DNA from: Apis mellifera
Taxonomy: Eukaryota; Arthropoda; Insecta; Hymenoptera; Apidae
NCBI RefSeq assembly: GCF_003254395.2
Contig: NC_037645.1
Coordinates: forward strand, 8,121,229-8,185,228
Reading direction: 5' to 3'
Length of the DNA: 64,000 nt
Shown: one piece after another, positions 34,882 to 48,130 of the stretch
Numbering within the stretch: the stretch's first letter is position 1
Layout of the letters: each line of letters opens with the position of its first letter
Program-made: the position numbers and the translations under genes
Notes under the pieces: model-generated
Databases searched by the model: none
Seen by the model: the letters and a program-made list of their open reading frames with translations, nothing else
Told to the model about the DNA's origin: nothing

Positions 34882-35950
34882 TATCTCGAGAAAATTTCGA
34901 TTAAGATTAATCAACCTAATCATTTCTATGTTTCGTTTAATTTTGCAAATGATTTAAATTATTTTATATATTTTATATTTTAAATTTATATTCGAGTCAC
35001 GGATATAAGCTGGACAAATGTGGATACGTTGTAATATCGAGTATAATTGATATAAACGATAAATGGATCGTTTATTGATCCATCGATAAACGAGTGGAGA
35101 TAATTTTTAGGATCTTCGAATTCCATAGGTACACTGGTGGTGTGTAGTCGAGATTGGGCTAAATTGGGAGACAGATAGGATTCTAAGGAAGGCTGGTTTC
35201 GTTACAGGTGTTTGTCGGAGACGCGTTCGGTTAATTTCGCTACCGGATATATTCGAGGAGGAGGAAATGGTGGGGGGGGGAGAACCGGACTGGCTGGTTA
35301 CGCGATTTTCTCCTTTTTCTCGTCTGTCGATTCTCGGTCTCATTAGCTATTCACCACCACCAGATTCATTGCCACCTGAACGATATGAGTAACCGGTAAG
35401 ATAACGTTCGTTCTACAGGGTGTTTTCTTGACGCTGATTTATTCGGTTGAATATCGTACGTGTACGCATCGTGGAAATACTCATCGCGATTTAAAGTGCA
35501 GTTTTTCCTTTTTTTTACTTGGAATACAACTTGATGTTTAATCTCTCGTTGGAAATCTGTATTTTTTCCAGCACAGTCCATTCGAATAATTATTTATTTT
35601 TTTTTTGTCGAACCTTAAATTTTAATTTCTGGAAATTTTAAATATCTGAGAATCTATGAGTTTGATCGATCGATCGTTACGTTATATATATCTTTGATGG
35701 CAAAAGTTTAATTTGCACTTCGATAATTGTTACCTGAAAATAATTTATCGTTGAAAATCGTGATGATAATCGCGAATATAATAAAGTTAGAGGTAAATGC
35801 TATTTCGAAACTTTTTAAATGGTTACTTTTTCAACGGCCCAAGTCTACACGTTAACCGTATCCTTAATCGAATGCAATCTCGTGGATATTATATATTTCG
35901 AAACATTGGCCAGCAAAAATTTAATAATCAAGTATAAGCTACTACAAAAT
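34882..35950. other. AT-rich unique DNA around a small GC-rich patch
   Basis: Unique DNA. A GC-richer patch at 35130-35420 has GGTGGTGTGTAG and a G9 run near 35271. A short (GATC)n lies near 35667. No gene recognised. Confidence 0.4.
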
Positions 35951-37345
35951 AATAATTTAATCGTTTGAAGCTATATATATTATAATGTCGAACCAACTTT
36001 ATTCTCGATATATCTGTAAAAATATTACTATTAATCTAAATATTACTATTAAAAATATTATATATTAATCGTATCCTCGATAATCAAATATATAAAATCT
36101 TCATATATCTTATTCGTACTCCTATCTTAGAAAACTCTAACTCTAATGTTTCTATATATTTAATCATCTCTAACCAATTATTTTTTTCAATTTTAAAAAG
36201 TATTCTTAATAATCGTAGATATCTTCGTGTATCTTATTCGTATTATAAAAATTCTCCTATCTTAAAAAAGTTAAGAATATTCATTTAAACGTTCGAAACG
36301 TTTATCATTTCTAATCAGTTACTTTTTCAACGGTTCAACTCTAAGAAGTATTCTTAATAATTGTAGATATTTTCGTGTATTTTATGTATTAAAAATTCCC
36401 CTATCTTAAAAAAGCCAAGAATATTCATTTAAATGTTCGAAACGTTTATCATTTCTAACCTAATTATTTTTCAATTTTTTTACTTTTTTCAACTTCTACC
36501 CTCTACTCCTATCCTTTCTCGACCGTATCCTTGATAATCGTATTAAAAATTCCTCTATCTCAAAAAAACCAAGAATATTTATTTAAACGTTCGAAATGTT
36601 TATCATTTCTAATCATTTACTTTTTTTCAACTTCTATCTCTCCTTGACCCTATTCTTAATAATCGTATTAAAAATTCCCTTCCTCCTATCTCAAAAAAGC
36701 CAAGAATATTCATTTAAACGTTTATCATTTCTAATCATTTACTTTTTTCAACTTCTACCCTCTATTTTTACTCCTTTTTGGCTCTATTCTTAATAATCGT
36801 ATCAAAAATTCTCTTTCTCCTATTCTCAAAAAAGCCAAGAATATTCATTTAAACGTTTATCATTTCTAATCATTTACTTTTTTCAACTTCTATTCTCTAC
36901 TCCTACTTTTCCTTGGCTATATCCTTTATAATCGTTTTAAAAATTCCCTTTCTCCTATTCTCAAAAAAGCCAAGAATATTCATTTACGTTTATCATTTCT
37001 AATCATTTACTTTTTTCAACTTCTACTTTCTATTTCTATCCCTCTTTGGCCCTATCCTTAATAATCATATTAAAAATTCCCTTTCTCCTATTTCAAAAAA
37101 ACCAAAAATATTTCTATATTCATTTAAATATTCGAAACCTTTATCATTTCTAATCATTTACTTTTTCCAACTTTTACCCTCTACTCCTACTCTTCCTTAG
37201 CCATATCCTTGATAATCAAAATCATAGACATCTCATTCATATTAAAAATTCCCCTCCTCCTATCTCAAAAAAGCCAAGAATATTCATTTAAACATATTAT
37301 CACTTCTAATCATTTACTTTTTCCAACTTCCACTCTCTCCACCCC
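35951..37345. repeat. About 135-bp minisatellite, 8-9 copies
   Basis: AAAAAGCCAAGAATATTCAT recurs near 36407, 36564, 36696, 36830, 36964, 37098 and 37270. It alternates with TCATTTCTAATCATTTACTT, TTTTTCAACTTCTACCCTCT and CTTAATAATCGTATTAAAAA. The upstream part (35951-36400) holds diverged, shorter units. Confidence 0.95.
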
Positions 37346-38575
37346 TTCCTCGTCCGTATCCTCGATAATCGAAACGCAAAAAAGCTCGGTAAACGAGGAA
37401 CGCCTCCGAACAACGAGGTTTCTCGAGGTATCTTCTCGGGGTTCGAAGCGAAACGGATTTCGCGGATGTCGTTAATCTCCTGCGCACGGACGAGAATCCT
37501 TAAGGTTACACGACTCTCCGACCGTTTCTCCGATCCTCTTCCTCTCCCTCCATTTTTTTATCCCTCTCCTCCTCCTTCCTCTTCCTCACGCTACTGCGTG
37601 AAATCTATCTGTTGTGCATTTCCACCGATGTACCGATGTATGTATTACACGGCCGAGTACATACACACGAGATGGAGAGATGGAGATGAAGGAGGAGGAG
37701 GAGGAGGGGAAGGACGGCCGCATAGCATTATTGTGTATCTGGGCTGGCATCGTGGCTCGGCAGGGATGCGGCATAGGTGCAATCTTCGCACGCATCGACA
37801 TGTGTATTTAAATTAGTCGCTCCTACGGTTCGTAGTACGAGCCTCCGTCCGTCCGTCCGTCCGTCCGTCCGTTCCCCCGAGCGTCGAGAAATGCGCCTCA
37901 CACGCGTATTATCCGCGTACCTGTGCGTGGCTACACGTACACGCGAGGAGGAGGAGGGGAGGAGAAAGGGTGTTCGTGGTGTGCACAAGCCGGCTTGTAT
38001 TCAAATTAAGCTCCCCGAGAAGCTGTTAATTAGCGGTCCTATTGCTACAGGCCCTTTCATTAGCGGCCCTCGCGCTTCGTTATCCGCGCGTATAACTCTT
38101 TAAATATCGGGCCGCCCGCTCACGTGCCAAAAACCGTCGCCTCGCATTCCGGATTCCGTGGACGATCTCGAGATTTGGATTGGAAGGAGAGAGAGAAAGG
38201 GGAGAGAGAAAGGGGAGAGGATAATATGATAAATCTCTCGAGGAGCAGTCGTGTTTCTATTGGAAGTTTGCCCTGTTCATGGTACAATTTTTTCCGTCTC
38301 TTGATTCATCGTAAGGAAAGAGAAAAGAGTGTTTAGGAGTAAGTGAATCGATGATGGCTCGGTGGATGGAAATTGGAATGTATATATATCGTCGATTTAA
38401 ATGTAAATGTATCGTTGCGTTATCGATCGATTGAAATTGGGACGAAAAATTCTGAGAAAGGATTCTGAATTTCCTGTTTTTATGAAATGTATTTTATCGA
38501 GCCCTCGATTTTCGAGGAAGCGAAGGGATAATGAGGGCGAAGAGAAATTCGTGGTTGAAAGTTTAAATGTAAATG
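37346..38575. other. CpG-rich island with CCGT microsatellite
   Basis: (CCGT)n occupies 37843-37872 and (AGG)n lies near 37690 and 37947. Unique CpG-rich DNA continues to about 38160 and contains a homeodomain-word cluster listed separately. Frames of 62-116 codons overlap on both strands without domains. Confidence 0.45.
37995..38110. promoter_or_regulatory. Candidate element with paired ATTAGCGG words
   Basis: TTCAAATTAAGC, GTTAATTAGCGGTCC, then TTTCATTAGCGGCCC within about 70 bp, followed by GTTATCCGCG and TTTAAATATC. The doubled ATTAGCGG in unique GC-rich DNA suggests homeodomain-type binding sites; this is inference. Confidence 0.25.
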
Positions 38576-40660
38576 TATTGCTGCATGTTTATTTCGAGTA
38601 ATAATTAAGTATATATAATTAATATTATTAATTACTGCACAGACGAAGAATTCAAAGAAATATATAAATTATCAACCCCTCGACTTTCCAGGAAGCAGAG
38701 AACAGGTATCGAAGAGAGTGGAAATTCTGAGTGTCGAAGATGTTGGAGAAAAGGTTCGATAGCTTCGAAATTGTCGCTTGATCGATTAAAATTGGAAAAT
38801 TTAATAAAAATATGTTATTATTACAATTTTTGCACAGGCGAAAACTTCAGAAAAACATAAATTATCAACCCCTCAACTATTGAGAGGACAGTGAAGAAAA
38901 AGTGGAAATTGGACAAATTTAATAAAAATATATTATTATTACAATAATTTGTGAATTCAGAGAAACGTTTCTTATTAAACTCTCGACTTTCGAGGAGATG
39001 GCAAAGAAAGTGGAAATTCGTAATGAAGACTTTGGACAAAAGGTTCTGTAATTTCAAAGCTATCGATTAAAATTGGAAAATTTAATAAAAATATGTTATT
39101 ATTAGAATTTCTGCACAGGCGAAAACTTCAGAGAAACATAAATTATCAACCCCTCAACTTTCGAGGGAGAGCAGGTATCGAAGAGACGATGAGGGCGAAG
39201 AGACTGCGAAGAAATTCATAATAAAAACGTTGAACAAATTTAATAAAAATATGTTATTATTACATAATTTCTTCACAGCCGAAAACTTCAATTTCTTATC
39301 AAACTTTCAAGGGAACGAAGAATAAGTATCGAAGGGATGATGAAAAGAGAGTGCAAATTGGACAAATTTAATAAAAATATGTTATTGTTACAATAATTTC
39401 TACACAAACGAAAACTTCAGAGAAACATATCTTATCAAATATCGAGGGGACGGTGAGGAGAGTAAAAATTGAACAAATTTAATAAAAATATGTTATTATT
39501 ACAATAATTTCTATACAAACAAAAACTTCAGAGTAACATTTGTTATCAACCCCTCGACTTTCGAGGGAACGAAGAATAGGTATCGAAAAGAGGATGAAAA
39601 TTGAACAAATTTAATAAAAACATGTTATTATTACAATAATTTCTGCACAGATGAAAACTTCAGAGAAACATAAATTATCAACCCCTCAACTTTCAAGGGA
39701 GAGCAGGTATCGAAGAGACGATGATGGCGAAGAGAATGGAAATTCATAATAAAGCCGTTAAACAAATTTAATAAAAATATAATATAAACTTCAGAGAAAC
39801 GTACCTTATCAAATATCGAGGGGACGGCGAGAAGAGTAAAAATTGAACAAATTTAATAAAAATATATTATTATTACAATTTCTGCATAGGCAAAAGTTTC
39901 TCTTCAGAGAAACATAAATTATCAATCCCTCGATTTTCAAAAGAGCGAAGAACAGGTATCGAAGAGAGTGGAAATTCGTAACGAAGATGTTGAACAAATT
40001 TAATAAAAATATCTTATTACAATAATTTCTACAAACGAAAACTTCAGAGAAACGTACCTTATCAACCCCTCAACTTTTGAGGGAAAGAAGAATAGGTATC
40101 GAGGGGATGACGAAAAGAGGATGAAAATTGAACAAATTTAATAAAAACATCTTATTATTACAATAATTTCTGCACAGATGAAAACTTCAGAGAAACATAA
40201 ATTATCAACCCCTCAACTTTCGAGGGAGAGCAGGTATCGAAGAGACGATGAGGGCGAAGAGAGTGGAAATTCATAATAAAGCCGTTAAACAAATTTAATA
40301 AAAATATGTTATTGTTACAATAATTTCTACACAAACGAAAACTTCAGAGAAACGTACCTTATCAAATATCGAGGGGACGGCGAAGAGTAGAAATTGAACA
40401 AATTTAATAAAAATATCTTATTACAATAATTTCTACAAACGAAAACTTCAGAGAAATGTACCTTATCAACCCCTCAACTTTTGAGGGAACGAAGAATGGT
40501 TATCGAGGGGATGACGAAAAGAGAATGAAAATTGAACAAATTTAATAAAAATATCTTATTATTACAATAATTTCTACAAACTAAAACTTCAGAGAAACGT
40601 ACCTTACCAACACCTCTTTCGATTTTATCGAAGGGAGGTTATCGAACAGGAGGTAGATCG
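38576..40660. repeat. Large minisatellite array, about 14 copies, with a higher-order section
   Basis: AACAAATTTAATAAAAATAT plus TTATTATTACAATAATTTCT recur from about 38799 to 40537, with AAAACTTCAGAGAAACATAA, ATTATCAACCCCTCAACTTT and GGGAGAGCAGGTATCGAAGA. Units are about 80-160 bp. The block from about 39598 recurs from about 40125 in the same order of variants, a higher-order period of about 527 bp. Confidence 0.95.
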
Positions 40661-42240
40661 AATAGAGTGGAAATTCCGAGCGGCGACGACGTTGGACAAA
40701 AGGTAGGTTGGGTAGAGTAGTAGTTGGGAAGAACAGATGTCCGGAACGGCAATAAAGACGTGGACGGCAACAAGTGCCAATCCCATCGGCGGCAACCTTC
40801 GCGGCCGGTCGCGTCCTCTATCTCGATCCATCGGCTGAATATCATCATCGCCCGATCCCCGTCACGCGCGTCCACGTCGCGCGAAACGTATATATGCAAA
40901 TGGGCAACCTGCCTCGCTTAGATACCCGGCCACGATTACCACCTCCTCCTCCCTCCTCTTCCACGACACCTCCTCCCTCCCTCCCTCCTTTCTCAATACC
41001 ACCATCGAGTTTAAGGCCTCGTTATCGAACGAGAAAACAGCTGCCCCGCTCTTCGATCCCCGATAAGCGGCTTAATTTCCACCGCCAAGAGACACCTTTC
41101 CAACGGACGGAGGAGGCCACGTTGCGTCGAAAGGGGACTCTGTCGCGGAGGATGACGCGATGAATATTTTACCATTTTTCTTCTTTCTTTTAAATATCGA
41201 TGGATGGATTATTTCAGAGAGTTTTGTCGAAGAGGAATTGGCTCTAGAGAGAGAGAGAGGGGGGAGGAGGAAGATTCCGTGGGTGGGATTCATCGGCGCG
41301 ACGAATCAAAGTTAAATCCTCCAAGTAACAACCCCGTCAACAGAGGGTAGATGCTGTCTGTAGCCACGGAGATGCGATCAATATTACGCCTCTCTCTCTC
41401 CCCGCCTCTCTCCTTCTCGTAATCTCCCTCCACCTCCCCCCTCTCACTCGCGCGCAGTTCCTCTCTGCGCCCGATTATTCCCGCTTCCTCCTCGTCGACC
41501 AGCCTCCTCCTCTTCCTCCTCCACCCTTTCCTCGAAAACGCCGTCCAAATTCCAAAAAATCAAATTTCCTCCTTCTTCCTTCTCTCCTCGAGTTTCAACT
41601 TCGCTTTTCGTTATTTTTAATGTTAATTTTTCGATATCCGTGGAAAGGAAATTCTATCCTCTTCCAGGGGAAGGAAATTTCCTTCGAGGTGATACGATTA
41701 TTTACGAGGGGAGAAAACTCGATCCAAAAATTGATTTGGGGAAAAATTTCGAATTTCCAGGGAGGGACGTTCCACTCGCTACTCCTCCCCTTCCGTCGTT
41801 CTCGTCTTCCATCCTCTTTCCGCCCTCTCCTCCTGTGACGTCACTATCGTGGGACGCCATCTTGCCATCAGACAACCAAGGCCTTCCGTTATCGTTCCTC
41901 TCTACAACCGCACCCCTTTTTCCTCTTCTCAGGGAGGGAGAGAGAAGGAGGATCCTTGTCCATCTCGAGGATTCTCTCTTTCTTCGTCTACGTTAACCCG
42001 CACGCAAATTAACGAGATTACTCGAGAGGAGGAGGAGGAGGAGGAGGGTTTTCATCCCTCTTCTGGGATGACCCTCGCTGAGTCCTTTTGTCCACGTGCA
42101 CGCGGGACTGAGAGAGATTCAGAGAGTTTGAAACTCTGTCTAAGGAGAGATTCTAAAGGGAGCAAGATTTATTCCAAGAAGCGAGCTATATTTTTTTTAT
42201 TTTCGCGAAAGAGGAGTCGAAGAAGTGAACTAAAGTTGGA
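40661..42240. other. CpG-rich unique island with pyrimidine tracts
   Basis: Unique GC-rich DNA with CTCCTCCTCCCTCCTC-type tracts (40941-40990, 41500-41530), (GA)n near 41249 and (GGA)n at 42028-42047. CTGTGACGTCACTATCG at 41834 contains a perfect CRE-type TGACGTCA. Overlapping frames up to 133 codons show no domain. Confidence 0.45.
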
Positions 42241-43130
42241 AATTGAATAATCGAATTTTCGAATTAAATCTTAATTCGATATTAAAATCGTAAAGATCTC
42301 TGTCTAAAGGGAGAAGAAGAAGAAGAATAAAATCTCTTGAAAATTTGTTGTCGATAATAGTAACCTTTCCACGAATTTCTTTCCCTTTTCTCGTGAAAGT
42401 GAAGCGAGGAGGGAAAGAGAGAAATGAATGGGACGAAAGTTTGGAAACCGAGGCGAAACCAAATTCCGTGGAATATAAAAATGGCGTTTGAAAAATTATT
42501 GCGAATTCGAGAAAGTGAAACGAGATTCCGAATTAATTAAAACGAAGGCTGCCACATTCGCAGGAAGCGAATTAATTAATCACAGACTACGTTCGACGAG
42601 GTGTATATATATATATAAATATTCAACCTCGGTCTGTTTGCATCACACACGATGGGTTTCTCGCTCGCTACGTGTCAGCCTCGAAACGAATATTAATTTT
42701 CATTAATTCGAAGGAACGAGCATGCGAGCACGTTCGGTGTCCACTAAGCAGAAACTTTTTGCCGCGATATATAATTAAGAAAACTGACTTGGAGGAAGCT
42801 ACTCGTAAATAATCGCCGCTCGGCCACTCGATAAACCGAGCAACGAAACAATGCAATTAACCGGAATGTAAGAACAAATTTTCTTCGTTACTTCGATTTC
42901 GAGATTATATTATATATATGTAGAATGTGTGACGATCGTGGTAAATTAATGAAGAGAGAAGCAAATTGTTTTTCGATGATAGGGTGGATGATAGAATTGA
43001 TTTAAATTTAAAGAGACGCTAAATTATTTTCGAACGTTGTCATCAGGGTTTGAGATTCTACTGGAAATTTATCCTGGATACGACGTGTTTCGAAAAAGTG
43101 GTAATTGATTTTCCTCTTTGAATCTATTAA
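42241..43130. other. AT-rich to neutral unique DNA
   Basis: A short (GAA)n lies near 42314 and TA tracts near 42605 and 42910. No gene, repeat array or RNA recognised. Confidence 0.4.
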
Positions 43131-44500
43131 AATCTTGATAAATAGAAATCCAAAATCTCTCACGATTTCTAGGAAAATATTCGAATATTTAAATAAATTA
43201 ATTTAATCGAAATTTTATTTCTATTTTCCTTCAGAAACTTGTACAAACTTTTTTCGAAATCTATCGAATCGAAATTCTATCCAAATTTAAAAATTCTAAA
43301 GATAAAATTCAATATTTATGAGAAATTTTCTCCAAATTTGAAAAATTTAAATAAATCTTGAAAATTTTAAAGGTAAAATTCAATATTCAGGAGAAATTCT
43401 ATCCAAATTTGAAAATTTTAAAGATAAAATATTCAATATTTGGGAGAAATTCTATCCAAATTTGAAAATTTTAAAGATAAAATATTTAATATTTGGAAGA
43501 AATTCCCTCTAAACTTGAAAAATTTGAATAAATCTTGGAAATTCCAAAGGTAAAATTCAATATTCACGAGAAATTCTCTTCAAATTTGAAAAATTTAAAC
43601 AAATCTTGGAAATTTCAAAGGTAAAATTCAATATTCAGGAGAAATTCTACCCAAATTTGAAAATTCTAAAGATAAAATTCAATATTCAGAAGAAATTCTA
43701 TCCAAATTTGAAAATTTTAAAAATAAAATATTTGATATTCGAGAGAAATTCTATCCAAATTTGAAATATTTAAACAAATCTTGAAAATTCCAAAGATAAA
43801 ATAATCAATATTCACGAGAAATTCTTTCCAAATTTAAAATATTTAAATAAATTTTGAAAATTCTAAAAGTAAAATTCAATATTCACGAGAAATTCTTTCC
43901 AAACTTGAAAAATTTAAACAAATCTTGAAAATTTTAAAGGTAAAATTCAGGAGAAATTCTATCCAAATTTGAAAATTCTAAAGATAAAATATTCAATAAA
44001 ATATTTGGAAGAAATTCTCTCCAAACTTGAAAAATTTAAACAAATCTTGGAAATTCCCAAGATAAAATTCAATATTCAGGAGAAATTCTATCCAAAATTG
44101 AAAATTCTGAAGATAAAATATTCTAATATTCTCTCCAAACTTGAAAAATTTAAACAAATTTTGAAAATTCCCAAGATAAAATTTAAAATTCAGGAGAAAT
44201 TCTATCCAAATTTGAAAATTCTAAAGATAAAATATTCCATATTCACGAGAAATTCTCTCCAAACTTGAAAAATTTAAACAAATCTTGAAAATTCTAAAGG
44301 TAAAATTCTATCCAAATTTGAAAATTCTAAATAAAATAAAATATTCAATAAAATATTTGGAAGAAATTCTCTCCAAACTTGAAAAATTTGAACAAATCTT
44401 GAAAATTCCCAAGATAAAACTCGCTAGAAATTCTCTCCAAATTTGAAAATTCTGAACAAATTTTTAATATTCAAAAGTTAAGAAGAAATAACCAATTATA
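43131..44500. repeat. About 50-bp minisatellite, more than 20 copies
   Basis: TTCTATCCAAATTTGAAAAT, AAAGATAAAATTCAATATTC and AGGAGAAATTC repeat throughout. A second form has TCTCCAAACTTGAAAAATTT followed by AAACAAATCTTGAAAATTCC. Units alternate irregularly between about 50 and 100 bp. The 99-codon frame at 43969-44268 is the translated repeat. Confidence 0.95.
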
Positions 44501-45195
44501 CTTATACATTTCCAGCTACGCGATCATACGCGAGAGAATTTGGAAAAAGAGTGGAAAAATAAGTGGCGATTCAAACTGTTACTCGAGCCCGGATCGAGCA
44601 AGTGTCTCGACCCCCCGTAACGTAACACGCGCGCGCACACATTAGCAACGAGCACGGCGTCACCCCTTGGCCGGGCACAATGGCGCGGAGACGCGCGTGT
44701 CGGCCGTCTCCCGTCGTCCGTGGAGGTGCGCCACCAACCCCTCAACCTACCGCAGCCAGTGCTCCATGCGACAGGGGCGCGTGCCCTCACAAAGAACACT
44801 CGAGGGATGACTCGAGTGGCGTCGTGGTGGTAGTTAAGCTTTATTGTTTCAACTTATAGAGGCCACCGTTCGCGGAAGATCGCCAGGAGCGAACAGAGAG
44901 AGAGGAAGAGAAAGAGAGAGTGAGAGAGAGGGTACACCGCGTCGGCCGACAATGCTTTCAATTTTAGCACGCAAACTCTGTGGACCGAGCGTCCAATAAT
45001 ATAACTATGGACGCCCCCATTGTTCGATCCGCGCCTCCCCGTGGAAACCAGATCTTGAAACTGGCCCCGGGATTTGCCTCGTAATTGTCTTCGATCTCGA
45101 ACTCGATCCGGTTAACGCCCCCATTCGTCCTGAATCGCGAACCGTTTTACGAACCTTACCCCCTTTCTTCGTCGCATCCACGTTGACGAAAAACA
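44501..45195. other. CpG-rich unique island
   Basis: Very CpG-rich from 44580 to 44800 (GGCGCGGAGACGCGCGTGTCGG), then a GAGAGAGAGGAAGAGAAAGA tract near 44898-44930 and unique DNA. No domain in the short frames. Confidence 0.4.
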
Positions 45196-45203
45196 TTTTG
45201 AAC

Positions 45204-45700
45204 GAGCTATAACGATTATCCAATCTTTGTGAAGAAATTGGAAGTAATATGTATTGATAGCAATTTATTGTCTTCGATCCAATTGGAGCTACGATTATCC
45301 AATCTTTGTGAAGAAATTAGAAGTAATATGTATTGATAACAATTTATTGTCTTCGATTCGATTGGAGCTACGATTATCCAATCTTTGTGAAGAAATTAGA
45401 AGTAATATGTATTGATAACAATTTATTGTCTTCGATCCAATTGGAGCTATCGAATCTTTATGAAGAAATTAGAAATAATATGTATTGATAGCAATTTATT
45501 GTCTTCGATCTCGAACTCGATCTGATTGGAGCTACGATTATCGTATCTTTGTGAAGAAATTAGAAGTAATATGTATCGATAGCAATTTATTATCTTCGAT
45601 CCGATTGGAGCTATGATTATCGAATCTTTGTAAAAAAATTAGAAATAAATAAATGTATTAATAGTAATTTATTATCTTCGAACTCCAATTCCAATTTATT
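45204..45700. repeat. About 80-bp minisatellite, 6 copies
   Basis: GAGCTACGATTATCCAATCT followed by TTGTGAAGAAATTAGAAGTA and TATTGATAACAATTTATTGT. Copies start at about 45204, 45286, 45365, 45444, 45528 and 45607. One copy keeps TCGAACTCGATC, matching the unique sequence just upstream at 45096, so the array probably grew from the island edge. Confidence 0.95.
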
Positions 45701-46193
45701 CGAGAATCATTTAACGAAGTGTCTTTCTTCTCCTCGTCACTGTTGACAAGATGGTAAAAATTATGAATATTCAGTTTTGATCGAGCTACGATGATTATAT
45801 AAGTTATTATTAGAATCGAAAAATTACAGAAATTAATGTCTACAATTTATACTTTTTTTCAGAATTGACTTGAATCTGAAACTCCAGTTACTCATCGAGA
45901 AGCCTTTCTTCTTACCGTTGACAAGGATCGTGGTAAAAGAAGAATGAATATTCATTTCGATTCATATATTAAGATATCGAAGAATAATTAAATCCATCAA
46001 GAAAAATCAAGACTAACTTATTTTAGTATAAGATAACCGATTATGCACCCTCTTACTCTTTCCACGATTGTTTCTCTCTTTCTAATGCGTGGAAACGTGC
46101 CCGCATATACAGCAAATATATAAAACGATCAATAATTAATCAATCCTTCTACCGCGCGCATTTACGTACGAAAGCGTTATTTATACCGTAGAA

Positions 46194-46230
<37 letters not shown>

Positions 46231-46675
46231 AGAAACAAGCGATTTTCTAGAAAAAATGAAAGAAAGGAAAAGCATGAAGACACGAAACACGAGCGTTTCC
46301 AAAGTCGTCCTTCCACGGTCAGTTTACTGCCGATAATCTGCGACACGCTCGGCCAGCCGTGAATCGAAATTTCGAAAGAGGAAGTATCGCGGCCGATACA
46401 CGCGTCTTGTGGTGCGCGTGCGCGTCGTGCGGACAATCGGCGGGCCGGATAAGTTTCCCAACTGATTCGAAACATATGCGGCCCCACTCGAGGCGGAGAG
46501 TACGCGGCATCTGTAGTAGCAGCGCGTGCCCCACAATGCGCACTCGTACCTCGAGCACTCTTCCGCCGGTTATTTTATCGTTACCGACCCCCTCCCTCCC
46601 CTCAGGGACCACACAACGCAGCGCGTCCGGGCGGCGAGCCTTCCATCCGATCCACGGCTTTTATAATTTTTATAA
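45701..46675. other. AT-rich flank then CpG-rich island with GA tract
   Basis: (GA)n occupies 46196-46227. Positions 46320-46640 are CpG-rich and unique, with GTGCGCGTGCGCGTCGTGCG. Frames up to 132 codons overlap on both strands and have no domain. Confidence 0.4.
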
Positions 46676-46840
46676 GTTTTCGTTAAGTTACTTATTAAGT
46701 CTTTTTTTCTCTCTCGAGAATTTCATTATTTTTCGAGACTCCTGTTTTCCTAATTGATCAATAGAATGTTTTAATTTGGCGTCTTTGACGAGAAAAAAAT
46801 ATCGAATGGATAATTTTTGTAATTATGTAAAGCATATTAT

Positions 46841-46876
<36 letters not shown>

Positions 46877-47222
46877 TCGAATGGTTCGGATTTTTTTACC
46901 TCGATTTTTCTAATTGAAAGTTAATAGAAAATTTAATTTGGCGTCTTTGAGACAACTCGATTTCGAACGATTTTTCTTAAATATCGAATGGATAATTTTT
47001 GTAATTATGTAAAGTAATTATGTAATATTATGGAGTAATATATATACCGTCGAATGGTTCAGATTTTTTTATCGATTTTTCTAATTGATTAATAGAAAGT
47101 TTAATTTGGCGCCGATGATAAAGATTTATTAATCTTGGTGAGACAACTCAATTTCGAACGATTTTTCTTAAATATCGAATGGATAATTTTTCTAATTATA
47201 TAAACCGTGGAGTAATATAAAT
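46676..47222. repeat. About 170-bp minisatellite, 3 copies, with AT tract
   Basis: AAATATCGAATGGATAATTT followed by TTGTAATTATGTAAAG, and TAATAGAAAGTTTAATTTGG followed by CGTC, recur three times (near 46798, 46978 and 47170). A long (AT)n at 46841-46873 marks the first copy only. Confidence 0.9.
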
Positions 47223-47650
47223 ATATTCGAATGGCTTTTTTATCGGCCGAGCTACGTTTTCGACGTTCGTTCGAGTTTGACAGTCGAATGTTATTTTCAA
47301 AGTAATATTTGTAAGAATACGATGATACGATATTAGTTCGAGGATGAGTTTTCTCCGTTATTTCTATTCATTAAGAAATTGACGACAGGAAATAATAAGT
47401 ACAAGAATATAACTGATATGATCGAATGGTTCAGACTTTTTTATCGGCCGAGCTACATTTTCGACGTTCGTTCGAATTTGACAGTCGAATGGAAATGTTA
47501 TTTACAAAGTAATATTTGTAAGAATACGATATTAGTTCGAAGATGAGTTTTCTCCGTTATTTCTATTCATTAAGAAATTGACGACAGAGAGGAAATAATA
47601 AGTACAAGAATATAGAACTGATATAAACATAAGAAATTGCTTGCTCTCCA
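47223..47650. repeat. About 195-bp tandem duplication
   Basis: TCGAATGGCTTTTTTATCGG at 47228 and TCGAATGGTTCAGACTTTTT at 47420 begin two copies. Both share CCGAGCTACGTTTTCGACGT-like sequence, TTTGACAGTCGAATG, TTTTCTCCGTTATTTCTATT and AAGAAATTGACGACAG. Linked to the preceding array by the shared TCGAATGG phrase. Confidence 0.85.
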
Positions 47651-48125
47651 TAAAGTAATCTTGCAATACGAACCGATAATCAATAAAATTATTAAACCAA
47701 CGAATATATATATATCCGACGTAAATTTCACAATGTTAAAGACACGTAAGAAAATATTGCAGAAGAATTTCTAAACGCGACGTTCCCCGATAAATTTCGT
47801 CGTGATGAGGGAAAGTAAGTATTTCGTGGGTTATTCGTGTTTGGGGAGGGGAGGGGATTATAAATTTGGCGGATAATCGGGCGGCGGGATCTTAGCGGGC
47901 GGTCGGTTGCGGGGCGTATGCGAAACGCGAGCAGATATCGGCCTAAGCATAAATTCCTCAAGCGTTGTGACACGCGGCGGCGGCGGCGGCCGCCCGCCTG
48001 TATAATCTCGCGTAACGTCGGCCGTTGCGTCGGCCCGGATCCGCGCGAGCCGCGCAATATCGTCTCAGATTTATGGCCGGCGAAGATGGAACGATACTCG
48101 TCCGATGAATCGTCCTAATTGACCG
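47651..48125. other. AT-rich flank then CpG-rich island
   Basis: Positions 47850-48110 are CpG-rich, with CACGCGGCGGCGGCGGCGGC near 47970. Unique otherwise. The 109-codon minus-strand frame has no domain. Confidence 0.4.
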
Positions 48126-48130
48126 AATTA

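Noticed and set aside
43969..44268. 99-codon plus-strand frame with repeated LKILKIKYS-type motifs
   Set aside because: It is a translated 50-bp minisatellite.
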